Origin: Treponema sp.
GTDB lineage: Bacteria; Spirochaetota; Spirochaetia; Treponematales; Breznakiellaceae
Direction: 5' to 3'
DNA length: 15,228 bases
Assembly (NCBI GenBank): GCA_031277045.1
Contig: JAISLX010000129.1
Location: 1 to 15,228 of the forward strand
In this document: one piece after another, positions 7,979 to 14,850 of the stretch
Layout: the number at the start of each line of letters is the position of its first letter
Position numbering within the stretch: the first letter of the stretch is position 1
The notes under the pieces: model-generated
Database searches by the model: none
The model's input: only the letters and a program-made list of their open reading frames with translations
What the model was told of the DNA's origin: nothing
Translations under genes and position numbers: made by a program

Positions 7979-8835
7979 TACTGTCCCACCTTGAAATACA
8001 CATAATCCCTAATATCTATCGCGGCTCCAAAGTCCTTGCCGTATGTTTCCAGAGCCTTGGCCACGGTAATTTTTTCATCCTTCACGTAGCTCTGGTCAAG
8101 CAGGCATACTTCCTGGAGGTACTTGTTTACCTTGCCCCGCAGTATTTTTTCGAACTGTTCCGGCTTGGTTTTCCTCATCGCGGAAAGTTTCTCATCTCCT
8201 TCCATCTGCTTGCGGAAGATCTCCTCCTGCTCCTTGAGATAGGCGCCGTCAATGTTATCACGGCTCAGGGCCATAGGGTTGAAGGCGGCAATGTGCAGGG
8301 CGAGTGTAAAGGCAAAGTCCCTGGCTTCCTGCCGGGTAAACGTATCTCCTTTGTCCGAACCCAGTTTAACCACCACGCCGATATTACCGTCCCCGTGGAT
8401 GTACTGGGTAAGATATTCGCCGGAGCCGGCTTTAAGCGCCTTGATCCGTTTAAGGCTCATGTTTTCGCGGATCCTGGTGGCCAGATCCTGAACCAGGGCG
8501 GAAAGCTCGTCGTTGACGCCGGTGTAACCTTTCTCCAGCGCCCGTTCGGCGATAGCGGCCCCCAGCGCGATAAAGTCCGGGTTCCGGGCCACAAAGTCCG
8601 TCTCCGATGCCAGTTCCACCAGAACGGCGGCATTGTTCCCGATCTTGATGAAGATCTTTCCCTCGTTAGTCGCACGGTCGGAACGTTTTTCCAGAGCCGC
8701 CAGGCCTTTTTCTTTGAGAAGCTTTTCGGCCTGCTCAAAATCACCCCCGCTGTCCACCAGGGCTTTTTTACATTCCATCATTCCCGCCCCGGTCTTTTCC
8801 CGGAGCCGTTTTACCTCTTCCGCGGTAACAGCCAT
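7978..8835 (-). CDS. tsf: Translation elongation factor Ts
   Basis: The 285-residue product is the nucleotide exchange factor for EF-Tu. The N-terminal UBA-like domain with VKRLREKTGAGMMECKKAL (8-26) is the first family signature, with Glu21 where Asp is usual. The second signature is ELASETDFVARN (74-85) with the conserved TDFV that inserts into EF-Tu. The remaining core domain and C-terminal helices are present, so the length is normal. An in-frame TTG at 8853 exists, but the ATG at 8835 is chosen because AAGGAG stands seven or eight bases before it and MAVTAEEV is the usual family start. It follows rpsB after 242 bases containing a strong hairpin, and it overlaps frr by one base. Confidence 0.97.
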   Translation of the reverse strand: MAVTAEEVKRLREKTGAGMMECKKALVDSGGDFEQAEKLLKEKGLAALEKRSDRATNEGKIFIKIGNNAAVLVELASETDFVARNPDFIALGAAIAERALEKGYTGVNDELSALVQDLATRIRENMSLKRIKALKAGSGEYLTQYIHGDGNIGVVVKLGSDKGDTFTRQEARDFAFTLALHIAAFNPMALSRDNIDGAYLKEQEEIFRKQMEGDEKLSAMRKTKPEQFEKILRGKVNKYLQEVCLLDQSYVKDEKITVAKALETYGKDFGAAIDIRDYVYFKVGQ

Positions 8836-9077
8836 ACTATAACTCCTTATCAAGGGGGCCCGCTTCCCCTGCCTTTCCGGGGCAGCTTAATTTTTCCGCC
8901 CGTGATGACAATGCGGCGGACCCCTGTCCAATAAACTCCTAACCGAAGTTCGTTCCCCGCGGCGGCGGGGCTTTACGCATAAACCGCCGCGGGGCCGGTG
9001 TCCCGCAGCGCCCGCGGGCTTGGCCTTCGTTGAAAAAAAGCCGTAAAAGCCCGCTTACCCGGTGCCCGTACAAAGCG
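8836..9077 (-). other. rpsB-tsf spacer with a strong hairpin
   Basis: No protein gene is supported in these 242 bases. The main feature is a perfect 11-bp GC stem, CCCCGCGGCGG at 8955-8965 and its complement at 8984-8994, around an 18-base loop. No T-run follows it on the minus strand, so it is not a standard terminator. It could slow RNA polymerase, protect an mRNA end or be a processing site that sets the ratio of S2 to EF-Ts, as the rpsB-tsf junction attenuates in E. coli. That role is inference. Confidence 0.6.
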
Positions 9078-9977
9078 CTACTGATTATCCCCGTAGACTT
9101 TGTCCACATCCACCGGCAGCCCGTCATCCTCGTCCCCCTCGGCGGGAACCTCGCGGCCGGGCGGCGCGGGCGTATTCACGGTACTGTAGGATTCGATATC
9201 AATCTCCCTATCTTCTTCTTTTTTGGAGGCGTCGGTCATGATATCTTCCATGCTCTCGTCTTCATCCCCCAGGGTCTCGATAATCTTCAGACCCACCTCG
9301 TTATCCGCCTCTACCACCGCGTTGGCGATAATCTGGGTGAAAAGGGTAATCGCCCGGATAGCGTCATCGTTGCCGGGTATGGGGTAGTCGATGCCTTCGG
9401 GGTTACAGTTGGTGTCTACCACCGCCACGATGGGAATCCCCATACGCTGGGCCTCCGTAACCGCGATAGCCTCTTTCCGGGTGTCGATGATGAAGAGGAT
9501 GCCGGGAGGATCCTTCATCTCTTTAATGCCCCCCAGGTTTTTTTGAAGCTTTGCCCGCTCCTTGTTCAGCGAGGCGATTTCTTTTTTGGTGAGGTTTTCA
9601 AAGGTCCCGTCCACTTCCATTTTTTCCAGCTTTTTAAGCCGGAGCAGGGACTTCTTAATCGTAACAAAGTTGGTAAGCATGCCCCCCAGCCAGCGATTGT
9701 TCACGTAGAACATACCGCAGCGTTCAGCCTCTTTCTGGATGGCCTGCTGAGCCTGCTTCTTGGTACCCACAAACAGCACCGTTTTACCGGACGCCACCGT
9801 CTTGCGGACCACCTCGTAAGCGTCTTTTATTGCCTGAATGGTCTTTTGCAAATCAATGATGTGGATGCCGTTGCGCTCGGCGAAAATGTACTTCTTCATC
9901 CGGGGATCCCAGCGTTTTACCTGGTGACCGAAATGCACCCCCGATTCAAGCAGACTCTTCATGGTAACTACCGCCAA
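9078..9977 (-). CDS. rpsB: 30S ribosomal protein S2
   Basis: The 299-residue product is a structural protein of the small subunit that binds near S1 and the 16S r[17 protein letters not shown], then [21 protein letters not shown], the [11 protein letters not shown] segment and the central [15 protein letters not shown] are all typical of S2. The family is usually about 240-260 residues. This protein carries an extra acidic tail of about 64 residues (236-299) rich in Glu and Asp. An upstream ATG at 10016 is open, but the TTG at 9977 is chosen: it is directly preceded by GGGAGGAGGA, and [10 protein letters not shown] matches the usual S2 start. It heads the long operon and is preceded by a structured leader. 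Confidence 0.97.
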   Translation of the reverse strand: MAVVTMKSLLESGVHFGHQVKRWDPRMKKYIFAERNGIHIIDLQKTIQAIKDAYEVVRKTVASGKTVLFVGTKKQAQQAIQKEAERCGMFYVNNRWLGGMLTNFVTIKKSLLRLKKLEKMEVDGTFENLTKKEIASLNKERAKLQKNLGGIKEMKDPPGILFIIDTRKEAIAVTEAQRMGIPIVAVVDTNCNPEGIDYPIPGNDDAIRAITLFTQIIANAVVEADNEVGLKIIETLGDEDESMEDIMTDASKKEEDREIDIESYSTVNTPAPPGREVPAEGDEDDGLPVDVDKVYGDNQ

Positions 9978-10290
9978 TTCTCCTCCTCCCGGGATCTTCC
10001 GGCCGGAAAACCCCACGACAAAACCCCGCGTTCATCCCGGCGTGTCCCGAAAGGGAAACCTTCCCGAAAGATGAAAGAGGCCTTCTCAAAACTTCAGCTT
10101 TTGAGGAAAGCCCGAAAACCACGGGTTTTTATCAACCGTCCCTGTATCTCACCCCCCGCCAGGGGAGGGTGGAAAATAGGCAAAGAGCCGCGGGCCCTTT
10201 ACCTTTCGGGGTTCCGCCGCGCGAAACCCCGAAAACTGCCAACGGACGCCCGGTAACCGGGATTTTTACGGCTTTTCAACGAAAACCCAT
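9978..10290 (-). promoter_or_regulatory. Structured leader of the rpsB operon
   Basis: About 310 gene-free bases lie between the maf terminator and rpsB. I see several hairpins: TTTCGGGGTT/AACCCCGAAA (10204-10213 with 10225-10234), CCCGG-TAA-CCGGG (10249-10261), CTCAAAA/TTTTGAG (10085-10091 with 10099-10105), a CCCG/CGGG hairpin near 10111-10127 and the palindrome TTCCGGCCGGAA (9997-10008) just upstream of the ribosome binding site. A nine-base direct repeat TCCCGAAAG occurs at 10045 and 10063. Leaders in which S2 represses its own mRNA are known in several bacterial groups, so autoregulation is plausible. I could not place a convincing promoter. Confidence 0.45.
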
Positions 10291-10320
10291 AAAAACCGCA
10301 ACAGGCCCCCTGCGGTTTTG
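10291..10320 (-). terminator. Intrinsic terminator after maf
   Basis: A nine-bp stem AAAACCGCA/TGCGGTTTT (10292-10300 with 10311-10319) encloses a 10-base GC-rich loop and reads into TTTTT on the minus strand. It lies about 40 bases past the maf stop and separates the ecfT-maf unit from the rpsB operon. Confidence 0.8.
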
Positions 10321-10360
10321 CCGGGGACCGTCAAACGCGGAAAACTTGCGTCTTCCCGAA

Positions 10361-10948
10361 TTAAAGTCCGTAGGCATAACCGTTATCCCTGAGCATGACA
10401 TAGAATTCGTGTAAGGGCAAGCCGACAATGGAACTGTAGGAACCCCGGATACCGGAAACAAAACAGCTTGCCAGCCCCTGGATCCGGTAGGCCCCCGCCA
10501 CCCCCTGCCATTCGCCGGTATCCAGGTACCATTCGATCTGCTCCCCGGAAAGGGGACAGAAGATCACGTCGCTCACGGCCAAACGGCAGTCAATGGCATT
10601 GGCTTTGCCTGAGTACAGGGCCACGGCGGTAATAACCTGGTGAGTCCGGCCCTGCAAAGTTTTGATCATCCGCTTGGCGTCGTCCCGGTCCACAGGCTTG
10701 CCAAAGACCACGCCGTCCACAGAAATAAGGGTGTCCGCGCCGCAGATCCAGAGGGGATTTTGACCCTTGAGGTACTCAAGGATCTTCCGCACCTTGCGGA
10801 TTGCCTGATTCTCCGCCATCTTCCGGGAATCTTCGTTTTCCCCGCCCCCTTCGTCGATCCGGGGAGGGATAATCGTAAAGGGAAGCCCCAGAAGGCGGAA
10901 ATATTCATGCCGCCTAGGGGACTCCGAAGCTAAGATGATGGGTTCCAC
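10361..10948 (-). CDS. maf: Maf family nucleotide pyrophosphatase
   Basis: The 195-residue product belongs to the Maf/HAM1-like nucleoside triphosphate pyrophosphatases, which hydrolyse non-canonical or surplus nucleotides such as dTTP and UTP to monophosphates. The N-terminal ILASESPRR (5-13) and the GADTLI segment with the catalytic Asp72 are clear. FGKPVDRDDAKRMI, GRTHQVITAVAL and the C-terminal GVAGAYRIQG and YSSIVGLPL blocks follow in family order. The substrate type is not assigned here; the YhdE (dTTP/UTP) group is my best guess. The start is a GTG at 10948 with AGGGAGG five bases upstream. An in-frame GTG at 10966 lacks a binding site. It follows ecfT by 25 bases and ends at a clear terminator. 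Confidence 0.93.
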   Translation of the reverse strand: MEPIILASESPRRHEYFRLLGLPFTIIPPRIDEGGGENEDSRKMAENQAIRKVRKILEYLKGQNPLWICGADTLISVDGVVFGKPVDRDDAKRMIKTLQGRTHQVITAVALYSGKANAIDCRLAVSDVIFCPLSGEQIEWYLDTGEWQGVAGAYRIQGLASCFVSGIRGSYSSIVGLPLHEFYVMLRDNGYAYGL

Positions 10949-10973
10949 ACGAACCTCCCTTGGCACTCGATGG

Positions 10974-11648
10974 CTAAAACCCGGCTGGAAACCGGGTTTT
11001 TTGGGATTCCCCGCGCACAGCGTAACAAACTGTCAGGCCCCGGGCTTCCAGGGCTTCCGCGGTGTTGAAAGCGATTTCAAGCATCCGTTCCGCTACCGGC
11101 GGAATAAGCGCGATCATCCGGGCAATGCTTTTGCCGCCCCCCCGCGCCCGCCAGGCCATGCCGGCGCCTTCCCACATTTCAAAAAACCGGGGGAGATAAC
11201 CCAGAGTCAGGGAAAAGGCAAGGCCAAAGCGGGAACCGCGCCCCAGGCTGTCCCGTAGTTCCCCCATTGTGGTTACCGTGAAGAGGAGGGCGCCGCCGGC
11301 AAAAGACACGAGCATGGACAGGCCCTGCGTAAGGCCGCCGGGAATTTCCGCATCGTTGACGTGGAAAAAAGGCGCCTTTTCCGGAGCAAATTCAACGGCG
11401 CGAAGGAACAGGAAGAACAGGGCCAGAACAAGGATAGGACGGCTCCCCTTTAGGAGTTCCCAGGGCCGGATACCTTCCGCCATTGCCGCCGCGGCAATAA
11501 CCAGCGCGGCGATAAAAAGCCCCCGCGGGGAACCGTAGGCGAAGACCGACAGAGACACTATACCCAGGAATTTGACCAGGGCGGGACAGCGGTGCAACGG
11601 ACCGCGCCCCGGCCGGTATCCAAAAGGAATACCCGGCGCCCTCTTCAC
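10974..11648 (-). CDS. ECF transporter transmembrane subunit (EcfT/CbiQ family)
   Basis: The 224-residue membrane protein has about four or five hydrophobic segments: about 26-38, 43-57, 70-85, 107-127 and part of 141-155. It carries the N-terminal YRPGRGPLHR-type start and two cytoplasmic Ala-Arg-Gly motifs (ARG 168-170 and 202-204), which in EcfT proteins couple to the ATPase subunits. The family energises uptake of vitamins, cobalt or nickel together with two ATPases and a substrate-binding S component. Neither an EcfA gene nor an S component is seen in the window, so the substrate cannot be named. The start is a GTG that overlaps a short upstream frame as GTGA. A weak SD-like G run is about 12 bases away. 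Confidence 0.85.
   Translation of the reverse strand: MKRAPGIPFGYRPGRGPLHRCPALVKFLGIVSLSVFAYGSPRGLFIAALVIAAAAMAEGIRPWELLKGSRPILVLALFFLFLRAVEFAPEKAPFFHVNDAEIPGGLTQGLSMLVSFAGGALLFTVTTMGELRDSLGRGSRFGLAFSLTLGYLPRFFEMWEGAGMAWRARGGGKSIARMIALIPPVAERMLEIAFNTAEALEARGLTVCYAVRGESQKTRFPAGF
10976..11002 (-). terminator. Possible terminator or attenuator between ecfT and maf
   Basis: AAAACCCGG (10976-10984) pairs perfectly with CCGGGTTTT (10992-11000) around a seven-base loop, overlapping the last codons of ecfT. In the minus direction the stem ends in TTTT then AGCC, a short T-run. Read on the plus strand it ends in six T, but no plus-strand gene ends here. It may partly reduce read-through from ecfT into maf. 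Confidence 0.4.
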
Positions 11649-11746
11649 GGGAATGAAAAACCCCCCGTTTCCCGGCGGTTTCGGACAGCCCCATACCGTT
11701 CCCGTAAGGCGCTTTCAAGGCCCAACTGTGTTATATCTTTCCGCAT
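11645..11746 (-). CDS. Candidate 33-residue ORF upstream of ecfT
   Basis: The short frame begins MRKDITQLGLESALRERYG and ends in a stop that overlaps the ecfT GTG start as GTGA, an arrangement typical of translational coupling. GGGGG lies four or five bases before its ATG, and a promoter-like sequence (11767-11796) would start transcription about 15 bases upstream. The peptide matches no family that I recognise. It could be a coupled leader peptide, a chance frame, or part of a mis-placed ecfT start. The evidence is positional only. Confidence 0.25.
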   Translation of the reverse strand: MRKDITQLGLESALRERYGAVRNRRETGGFSFP

Positions 11747-11766
11747 TCTGCCCCCGTTTTCGGAAC

Positions 11767-11796
11767 AGTATAAAGTAAGCGTACTTCTTCCCGCAA
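11767..11796 (-). promoter_or_regulatory. Candidate promoter of ecfT with a spacer inverted repeat
   Basis: On the minus strand TTGCGG (11791-11796) and TATACT (11767-11772, five of six consensus bases) are 18 bp apart. The spacer contains the inverted repeat AAGTA-AGCG-TACTT (11773-11786), in a position where a repressor would block polymerase. This could be an operator controlling the transporter gene. The -35 match is weak. Confidence 0.4.
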
Positions 11797-12047
11797 GCGG
11801 CCATGTGGCAACGTTTCTGTCCGGGACATTCGGACGGCGGTCGTATGCGCGAAGCGCGGCAACCTGCCGGCCCAAAAAGGGCCCGGCCGTTTCGGGACAG
11901 CCAATTTTTCGATAAATTGCATTATTCGCTTGATTTAACCGCGGAGGCGTACTAGCTTAAATACATGCCGCGTTTTAGAGCCAATCCCCGGCGCCGGACC
12001 GTGTCCGCCGCGACACTCCGGCTGTGGAAAACCGGGAAGAAACCCAA
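11797..12047. other. Divergent intergenic region between ecfT and the unknown plus-strand gene
   Basis: No gene, tRNA or known riboswitch is recognised here. The translations on either strand show no ATPase (Walker A, LSGGQ) or S-component motifs, so a lost transporter partner is not apparent. An AT-richer patch at 11900-11965 (TTGATT at 11930, TTAAAT at 11957) probably holds the promoter of the plus-strand gene, but the spacing of 21 bp is poor and I do not call it. Confidence 0.5.
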
Positions 12048-13034
12048 ATGAACGTAGTGGGGGGAAGCCTGCTTATTTTAAGCGATGAGGAAACGCGGCT
12101 GGTCGCGGAAGTTGAAAAGGTCCTTGCCGAGGAAAAGTCCCAGGACCTGGAGAGCCTTCACGAGCGTTACGAATGTCTTGTCGCCTTGGGTAAAGCCGTA
12201 TCCCGGTTCCCCTCGGTCCGGGAATCCCAGCGTCTTATGGGAGAGAAGCGGGACGAGACCCAGCTTATCCAGTCCCTCTGCTCGTTCTCTTCCGGGAACC
12301 ACCTGCTTCACATCCCCACCAAAGTCCTGGCAATTCGCGGCTTTCTGGTGGCGAAATTCCACTACTACACCATGCTCCACACCCTTTCGCGGGATGAACA
12401 GCCCTGGACCCGTGCCCTCAAGTCCTGCGCGTTTCAGGTAATAAGCACCCTGATGGCGGAAGCGGTGTACTTTTCCTGCCTGGAGGACCCCGGTTTTTCC
12501 CAGGATGTCAAACTGAGTATCGCTGACGACCTTATCTCCCTCTGGGACAGCGGTACCGACGCCCGGACAAACCGCCACCTACCCGCCCTGGAGGCCCTGT
12601 GGGCGGCACGGGAAGAAACGCCCCCGGCCTTTGGGACCATGGATGGCAACAGCGAACTGTTCCGTATCTCCTTTGAAATGAGCCCGGACTGGCAGGACTT
12701 TCTGGGCAAGGGTTCCACGAACGACGAAACCCGCTGGGCCCTTGAGGAATTTCTTTTCGGCCTTTCTTTCGAGGAAATCCGGCAGCTCCGCGCCCGGCTT
12801 CTGCGTTTCCGGATCAACGCGGTAAACTACGACGAGGTCAAAAGCTATTTGGGGCATAAACCGGCGTTCACGATGGTGGAAGGCGGCGACATACGGAACA
12901 TCTTCGACTTTTACACCGACCGCCAGGAAGCGGCCAAATTCCGCAAAAGGTCCGCCGCCGCCGGCCCCTATCACACACTGGAAGAACTCTACCTGCGCTA
13001 CCGGATTCTCCAGGAACGGAACAACGCCACATAA
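12048..13034 (+). CDS. Conserved-looking protein of unknown function
   Basis: The 328-residue product is not one I recognise. It looks cytoplasmic and largely alpha-helical: no signal peptide or membrane helix, an even spread of charged residues, and aromatic-rich helices in the middle (AKFHYYTMLHTL, VYFSCLEDPGF). The N-terminal helix (LSDEETRLVAEVEKVLAEE) and the C-terminus (YLRYRILQER) are amphipathic. The coding nature is supported by one long frame, GC-rich third positions like its neighbours and sensible composition. Two starts are possible: GTG at 12024 without a binding site, and ATG at 12048 with GGGAAG about eight bases upstream. I prefer the latter. It is a lone plus-strand gene, divergent from ecfT and convergent with the BspA-like gene. 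Confidence 0.75.
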   Translation: MNVVGGSLLILSDEETRLVAEVEKVLAEEKSQDLESLHERYECLVALGKAVSRFPSVRESQRLMGEKRDETQLIQSLCSFSSGNHLLHIPTKVLAIRGFLVAKFHYYTMLHTLSRDEQPWTRALKSCAFQVISTLMAEAVYFSCLEDPGFSQDVKLSIADDLISLWDSGTDARTNRHLPALEALWAAREETPPAFGTMDGNSELFRISFEMSPDWQDFLGKGSTNDETRWALEEFLFGLSFEEIRQLRARLLRFRINAVNYDEVKSYLGHKPAFTMVEGGDIRNIFDFYTDRQEAAKFRKRSAAAGPYHTLEELYLRYRILQERNNAT

Positions 13035-13262
13035 CGTTCCGGCTGTTTACGACGATTTAGAGGCTCGAACAAGGGCTTTGCACAACAAAGGCCGGGGCCA
13101 AACAAACCGTACCAGAGCAACGGCGTGAGAATGAAGCGCGGCGCAAGACCAGAGCCGTTGCGGAGGCAGGGCCGCCTGCCGGCAGCGTATTATACAGACC
13201 TATTATGCGCCGGGCGGCGGCTTGCGCGGGACACGATACCCGCGCACACCTCCGTTGCATAA
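13035..13262. other. Hairpin-rich spacer between convergent genes
   Basis: No gene is seen. Several stems stand out: GCAACGGC/GCCGTTGC (13117-13124 with 13154-13161), GGCAGG/CCTGCC (about 13165-13180), the palindrome CTGCCGGCAG (about 13175-13184) and TGCGCGGG/CCCGCGCA (13223-13230 with 13239-13246). ACCAGAGC occurs twice (13111 and 13148), and TATTAT occurs twice near 13190-13206. None is followed by a T-run. This could be a structured RNA, a processing region, or a degenerate dispersed repeat. Confidence 0.5.
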
Positions 13263-14756
13263 TCAGTTGAACTTCGCGTCAAACGTTTTTTTCTGGCGGT
13301 TGTTCATGCCACTCATACACCTACGAATGTCCCCCTCGATGTCGCTAATGTACATTTCAAATTCCAGCCGCTCGATATAGCCCCATCTGCTTGTGTCCAA
13401 GTCTCTAAGACCAGAGGCAATGTATTTTTCATACGCATCCATGAACTCAGTGAGCTGCCTGTTGTTCATTCTGGAGCCCGCTGCGCTCACCGCACCTGCC
13501 AACGCCGCAAAATTTATTTTGAACGCTGAAACTGTTATTGTCGCCTCGGCCTGCTTCATTTGTTCGATGCGCTCCTCTTCGGCCCACTTTGCTTCTTGAG
13601 CCACTCGTTCCGCTTCAAACACCTCAAGCATTTTTACCTGCGCGGCTCGTTCCTCCTCATCACGTTGTCTTTGCGCCTCGCGTTCTTGCGCCTCGCGTTC
13701 TTGTGCCTCGCGTTCTTCCTGCTCGCGCTTTTCTTGGGCTCTGCGTTCTTCCTGCTCGCGCCGCTTTTGCGCTTGTTCCAATTTTTCTCGTTCTTCCTGA
13801 TATGAGACGACCCTGATTTTTTTGAGCCGTGCCTGAGCCGCCAGCGACAGTTTCCCGCATTCGGGGAATGCCCATTCCAAAAGCGTCTTCTCCCCATAAG
13901 CATCTTTTCCACCGTCTATGCGCACCACCGAGTCGGGAATGGTTACTGTGGTCAAGGCGGAACAAGCGCGAAATGCGGTCTGCCCGATGGTGGTAATGGT
14001 GGAGGGGAGCGTCACCGAGGTCAGGGCTGTACATGCAAAAAAGGCTCCAGTGCTGAAATCCCCGCCAGCTATCTCCGTTAGCCCCTCAGGGAAGACAATG
14101 CTTTTTAAGCCCGTGCACCGTGCAAACGTATTTGATGGAATGGAGGTGATGCTTCTCGGGATTGTAATCGCGGTGAGAGCTGTACACTCCTCGAACATTT
14201 CCTCCCCGATCACTGAACACCCATCGGGAATAACAATGGTTTTCAGGGCGCTATTACCACTAAAAGCACCTCTCCCCACCTTGACTAACCCCTTGGGCAG
14301 GGTAACGGTGGTCAGCAAAGGATTAGGAGGTTTGAGACTACCTGTCCTGGTATAGAACTCGTAGTAGGCAAACGCCCGCTCTCCTATTTCGGTAACGCTA
14401 TCGGGAATCACCACGCTGGTAAGCGCACTCTCCGCAAAAGCATTATCACCGATTTTGATGAGCCCTTGGGGTAAGACAACGGCGAAAGGAACGTCCGTTT
14501 TCATCATCCCCATGGAGTCAGATACGGTCCCCGCCCATAAAAACGCTTCCTCCCCGATTTCCATGACGGGCAGGCCCTCGATGGTTGCAGGTATCCTGAT
14601 GGTACTGGTTACCTTTCCGGTATATTTCTTGATTACCGCCCCGTTACCGTCTTCGGTGAGGGCCACCTCAAAATCCGCCTCTGTCTGGGCAAAAAGCACT
14701 GTGCCAAGCGCGAACAATGCACTGAAAATAAAAAATCGCTCCATATTCTTTGTCAT
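13263..14756 (-). CDS. Secreted BspA-like leucine-rich repeat protein with coiled coil
   Basis: The 497-residue product has a signal peptide (hydrophobic 8-22, likely cut after LFAQ). Residues about 30-300 are BspA/TpLRR-type leucine-rich repeats: consecutive units such as LTSVVIPDSVTEIGERAFA, LKTIVIPDGCSVIGEEMF and LTAITIPRSITSIPSNTF. About 318-405 is a highly charged Glu/Arg/Gln coiled coil that includes a five-residue EREAQ repeat, and 406-497 is a mixed helical C-terminal domain. BspA-type repeats mediate binding to host or bacterial surfaces and are often expanded in host-associated bacteria, so adhesion or surface interaction is likely but inferred. No lipobox or cell-wall anchor is seen. 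AGGAGGG five bases before the ATG fixes the start. Its GC content looks lower than that of the core operon, which hints at acquisition. Confidence 0.88.
   Translation of the reverse strand: MTKNMERFFIFSALFALGTVLFAQTEADFEVALTEDGNGAVIKKYTGKVTSTIRIPATIEGLPVMEIGEEAFLWAGTVSDSMGMMKTDVPFAVVLPQGLIKIGDNAFAESALTSVVIPDSVTEIGERAFAYYEFYTRTGSLKPPNPLLTTVTLPKGLVKVGRGAFSGNSALKTIVIPDGCSVIGEEMFEECTALTAITIPRSITSIPSNTFARCTGLKSIVFPEGLTEIAGGDFSTGAFFACTALTSVTLPSTITTIGQTAFRACSALTTVTIPDSVVRIDGGKDAYGEKTLLEWAFPECGKLSLAAQARLKKIRVVSYQEEREKLEQAQKRREQEERRAQEKREQEEREAQEREAQEREAQRQRDEEERAAQVKMLEVFEAERVAQEAKWAEEERIEQMKQAEATITVSAFKINFAALAGAVSAAGSRMNNRQLTEFMDAYEKYIASGLRDLDTSRWGYIERLEFEMYISDIEGDIRRCMSGMNNRQKKTFDAKFN
13671..13715 (-). 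repeat. In-frame 15-bp tandem repeat encoding EREAQ
   Basis: Three adjacent 15-bp units (13671-13685, 13686-13700 and 13701-13715) are identical except for one base in the third. They encode repeated Glu-Arg-Glu-Ala-Gln at residues about 348-362 in the coiled coil. More diverged copies flank them. Because the unit is a multiple of three, copy-number change would lengthen or shorten the coil without breaking the frame. Confidence 0.8.
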
Positions 14757-14850
14757 AATAACCCTCCTGTGGTTTTACAAAATATGTCTTTCATGGCAAA
14801 CCCCAGCCGAGCGGGGCCGCCCTCATGTTGCGCGCCCTCGCGCCCTGCCG
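14757..14850 (-). promoter_or_regulatory. Upstream region of the BspA-like gene
   Basis: These 94 bases separate the start codon from the tandem repeat array. The ribosome binding site AGGAGGG is at 14762-14768. TTGCCA (minus strand, 14794-14799) is a good -35 candidate. The matching TAAAAC (14772-14777) would place initiation inside the ribosome binding site, so the true -10 is unclear; the AT-rich patch at 14777-14790 is the other option. A CCCC/GGGG stem lies near 14801-14816. Confidence 0.35.

Noticed and set aside
8890..8945. 13-codon leader peptide before tsf, starting at a TTG after TAGGAG
   Set aside because: It rests only on a short frame and a purine run; nothing else supports translation.
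10100..10135. Plus-strand terminator (CCCG stem and TTTTT)
   Set aside because: No plus-strand gene precedes it. It is better explained as part of the rpsB leader structure.
9030..10256. 408-codon plus-strand frame antisense to rpsB and its leader
   Set aside because: It spans rpsB and non-coding hairpins and lacks any family motif; a shadow of S2.
11649..12020. Decayed EcfA ATPase upstream of ecfT
   Set aside because: No Walker A, signature or Walker B motif is visible in any frame.
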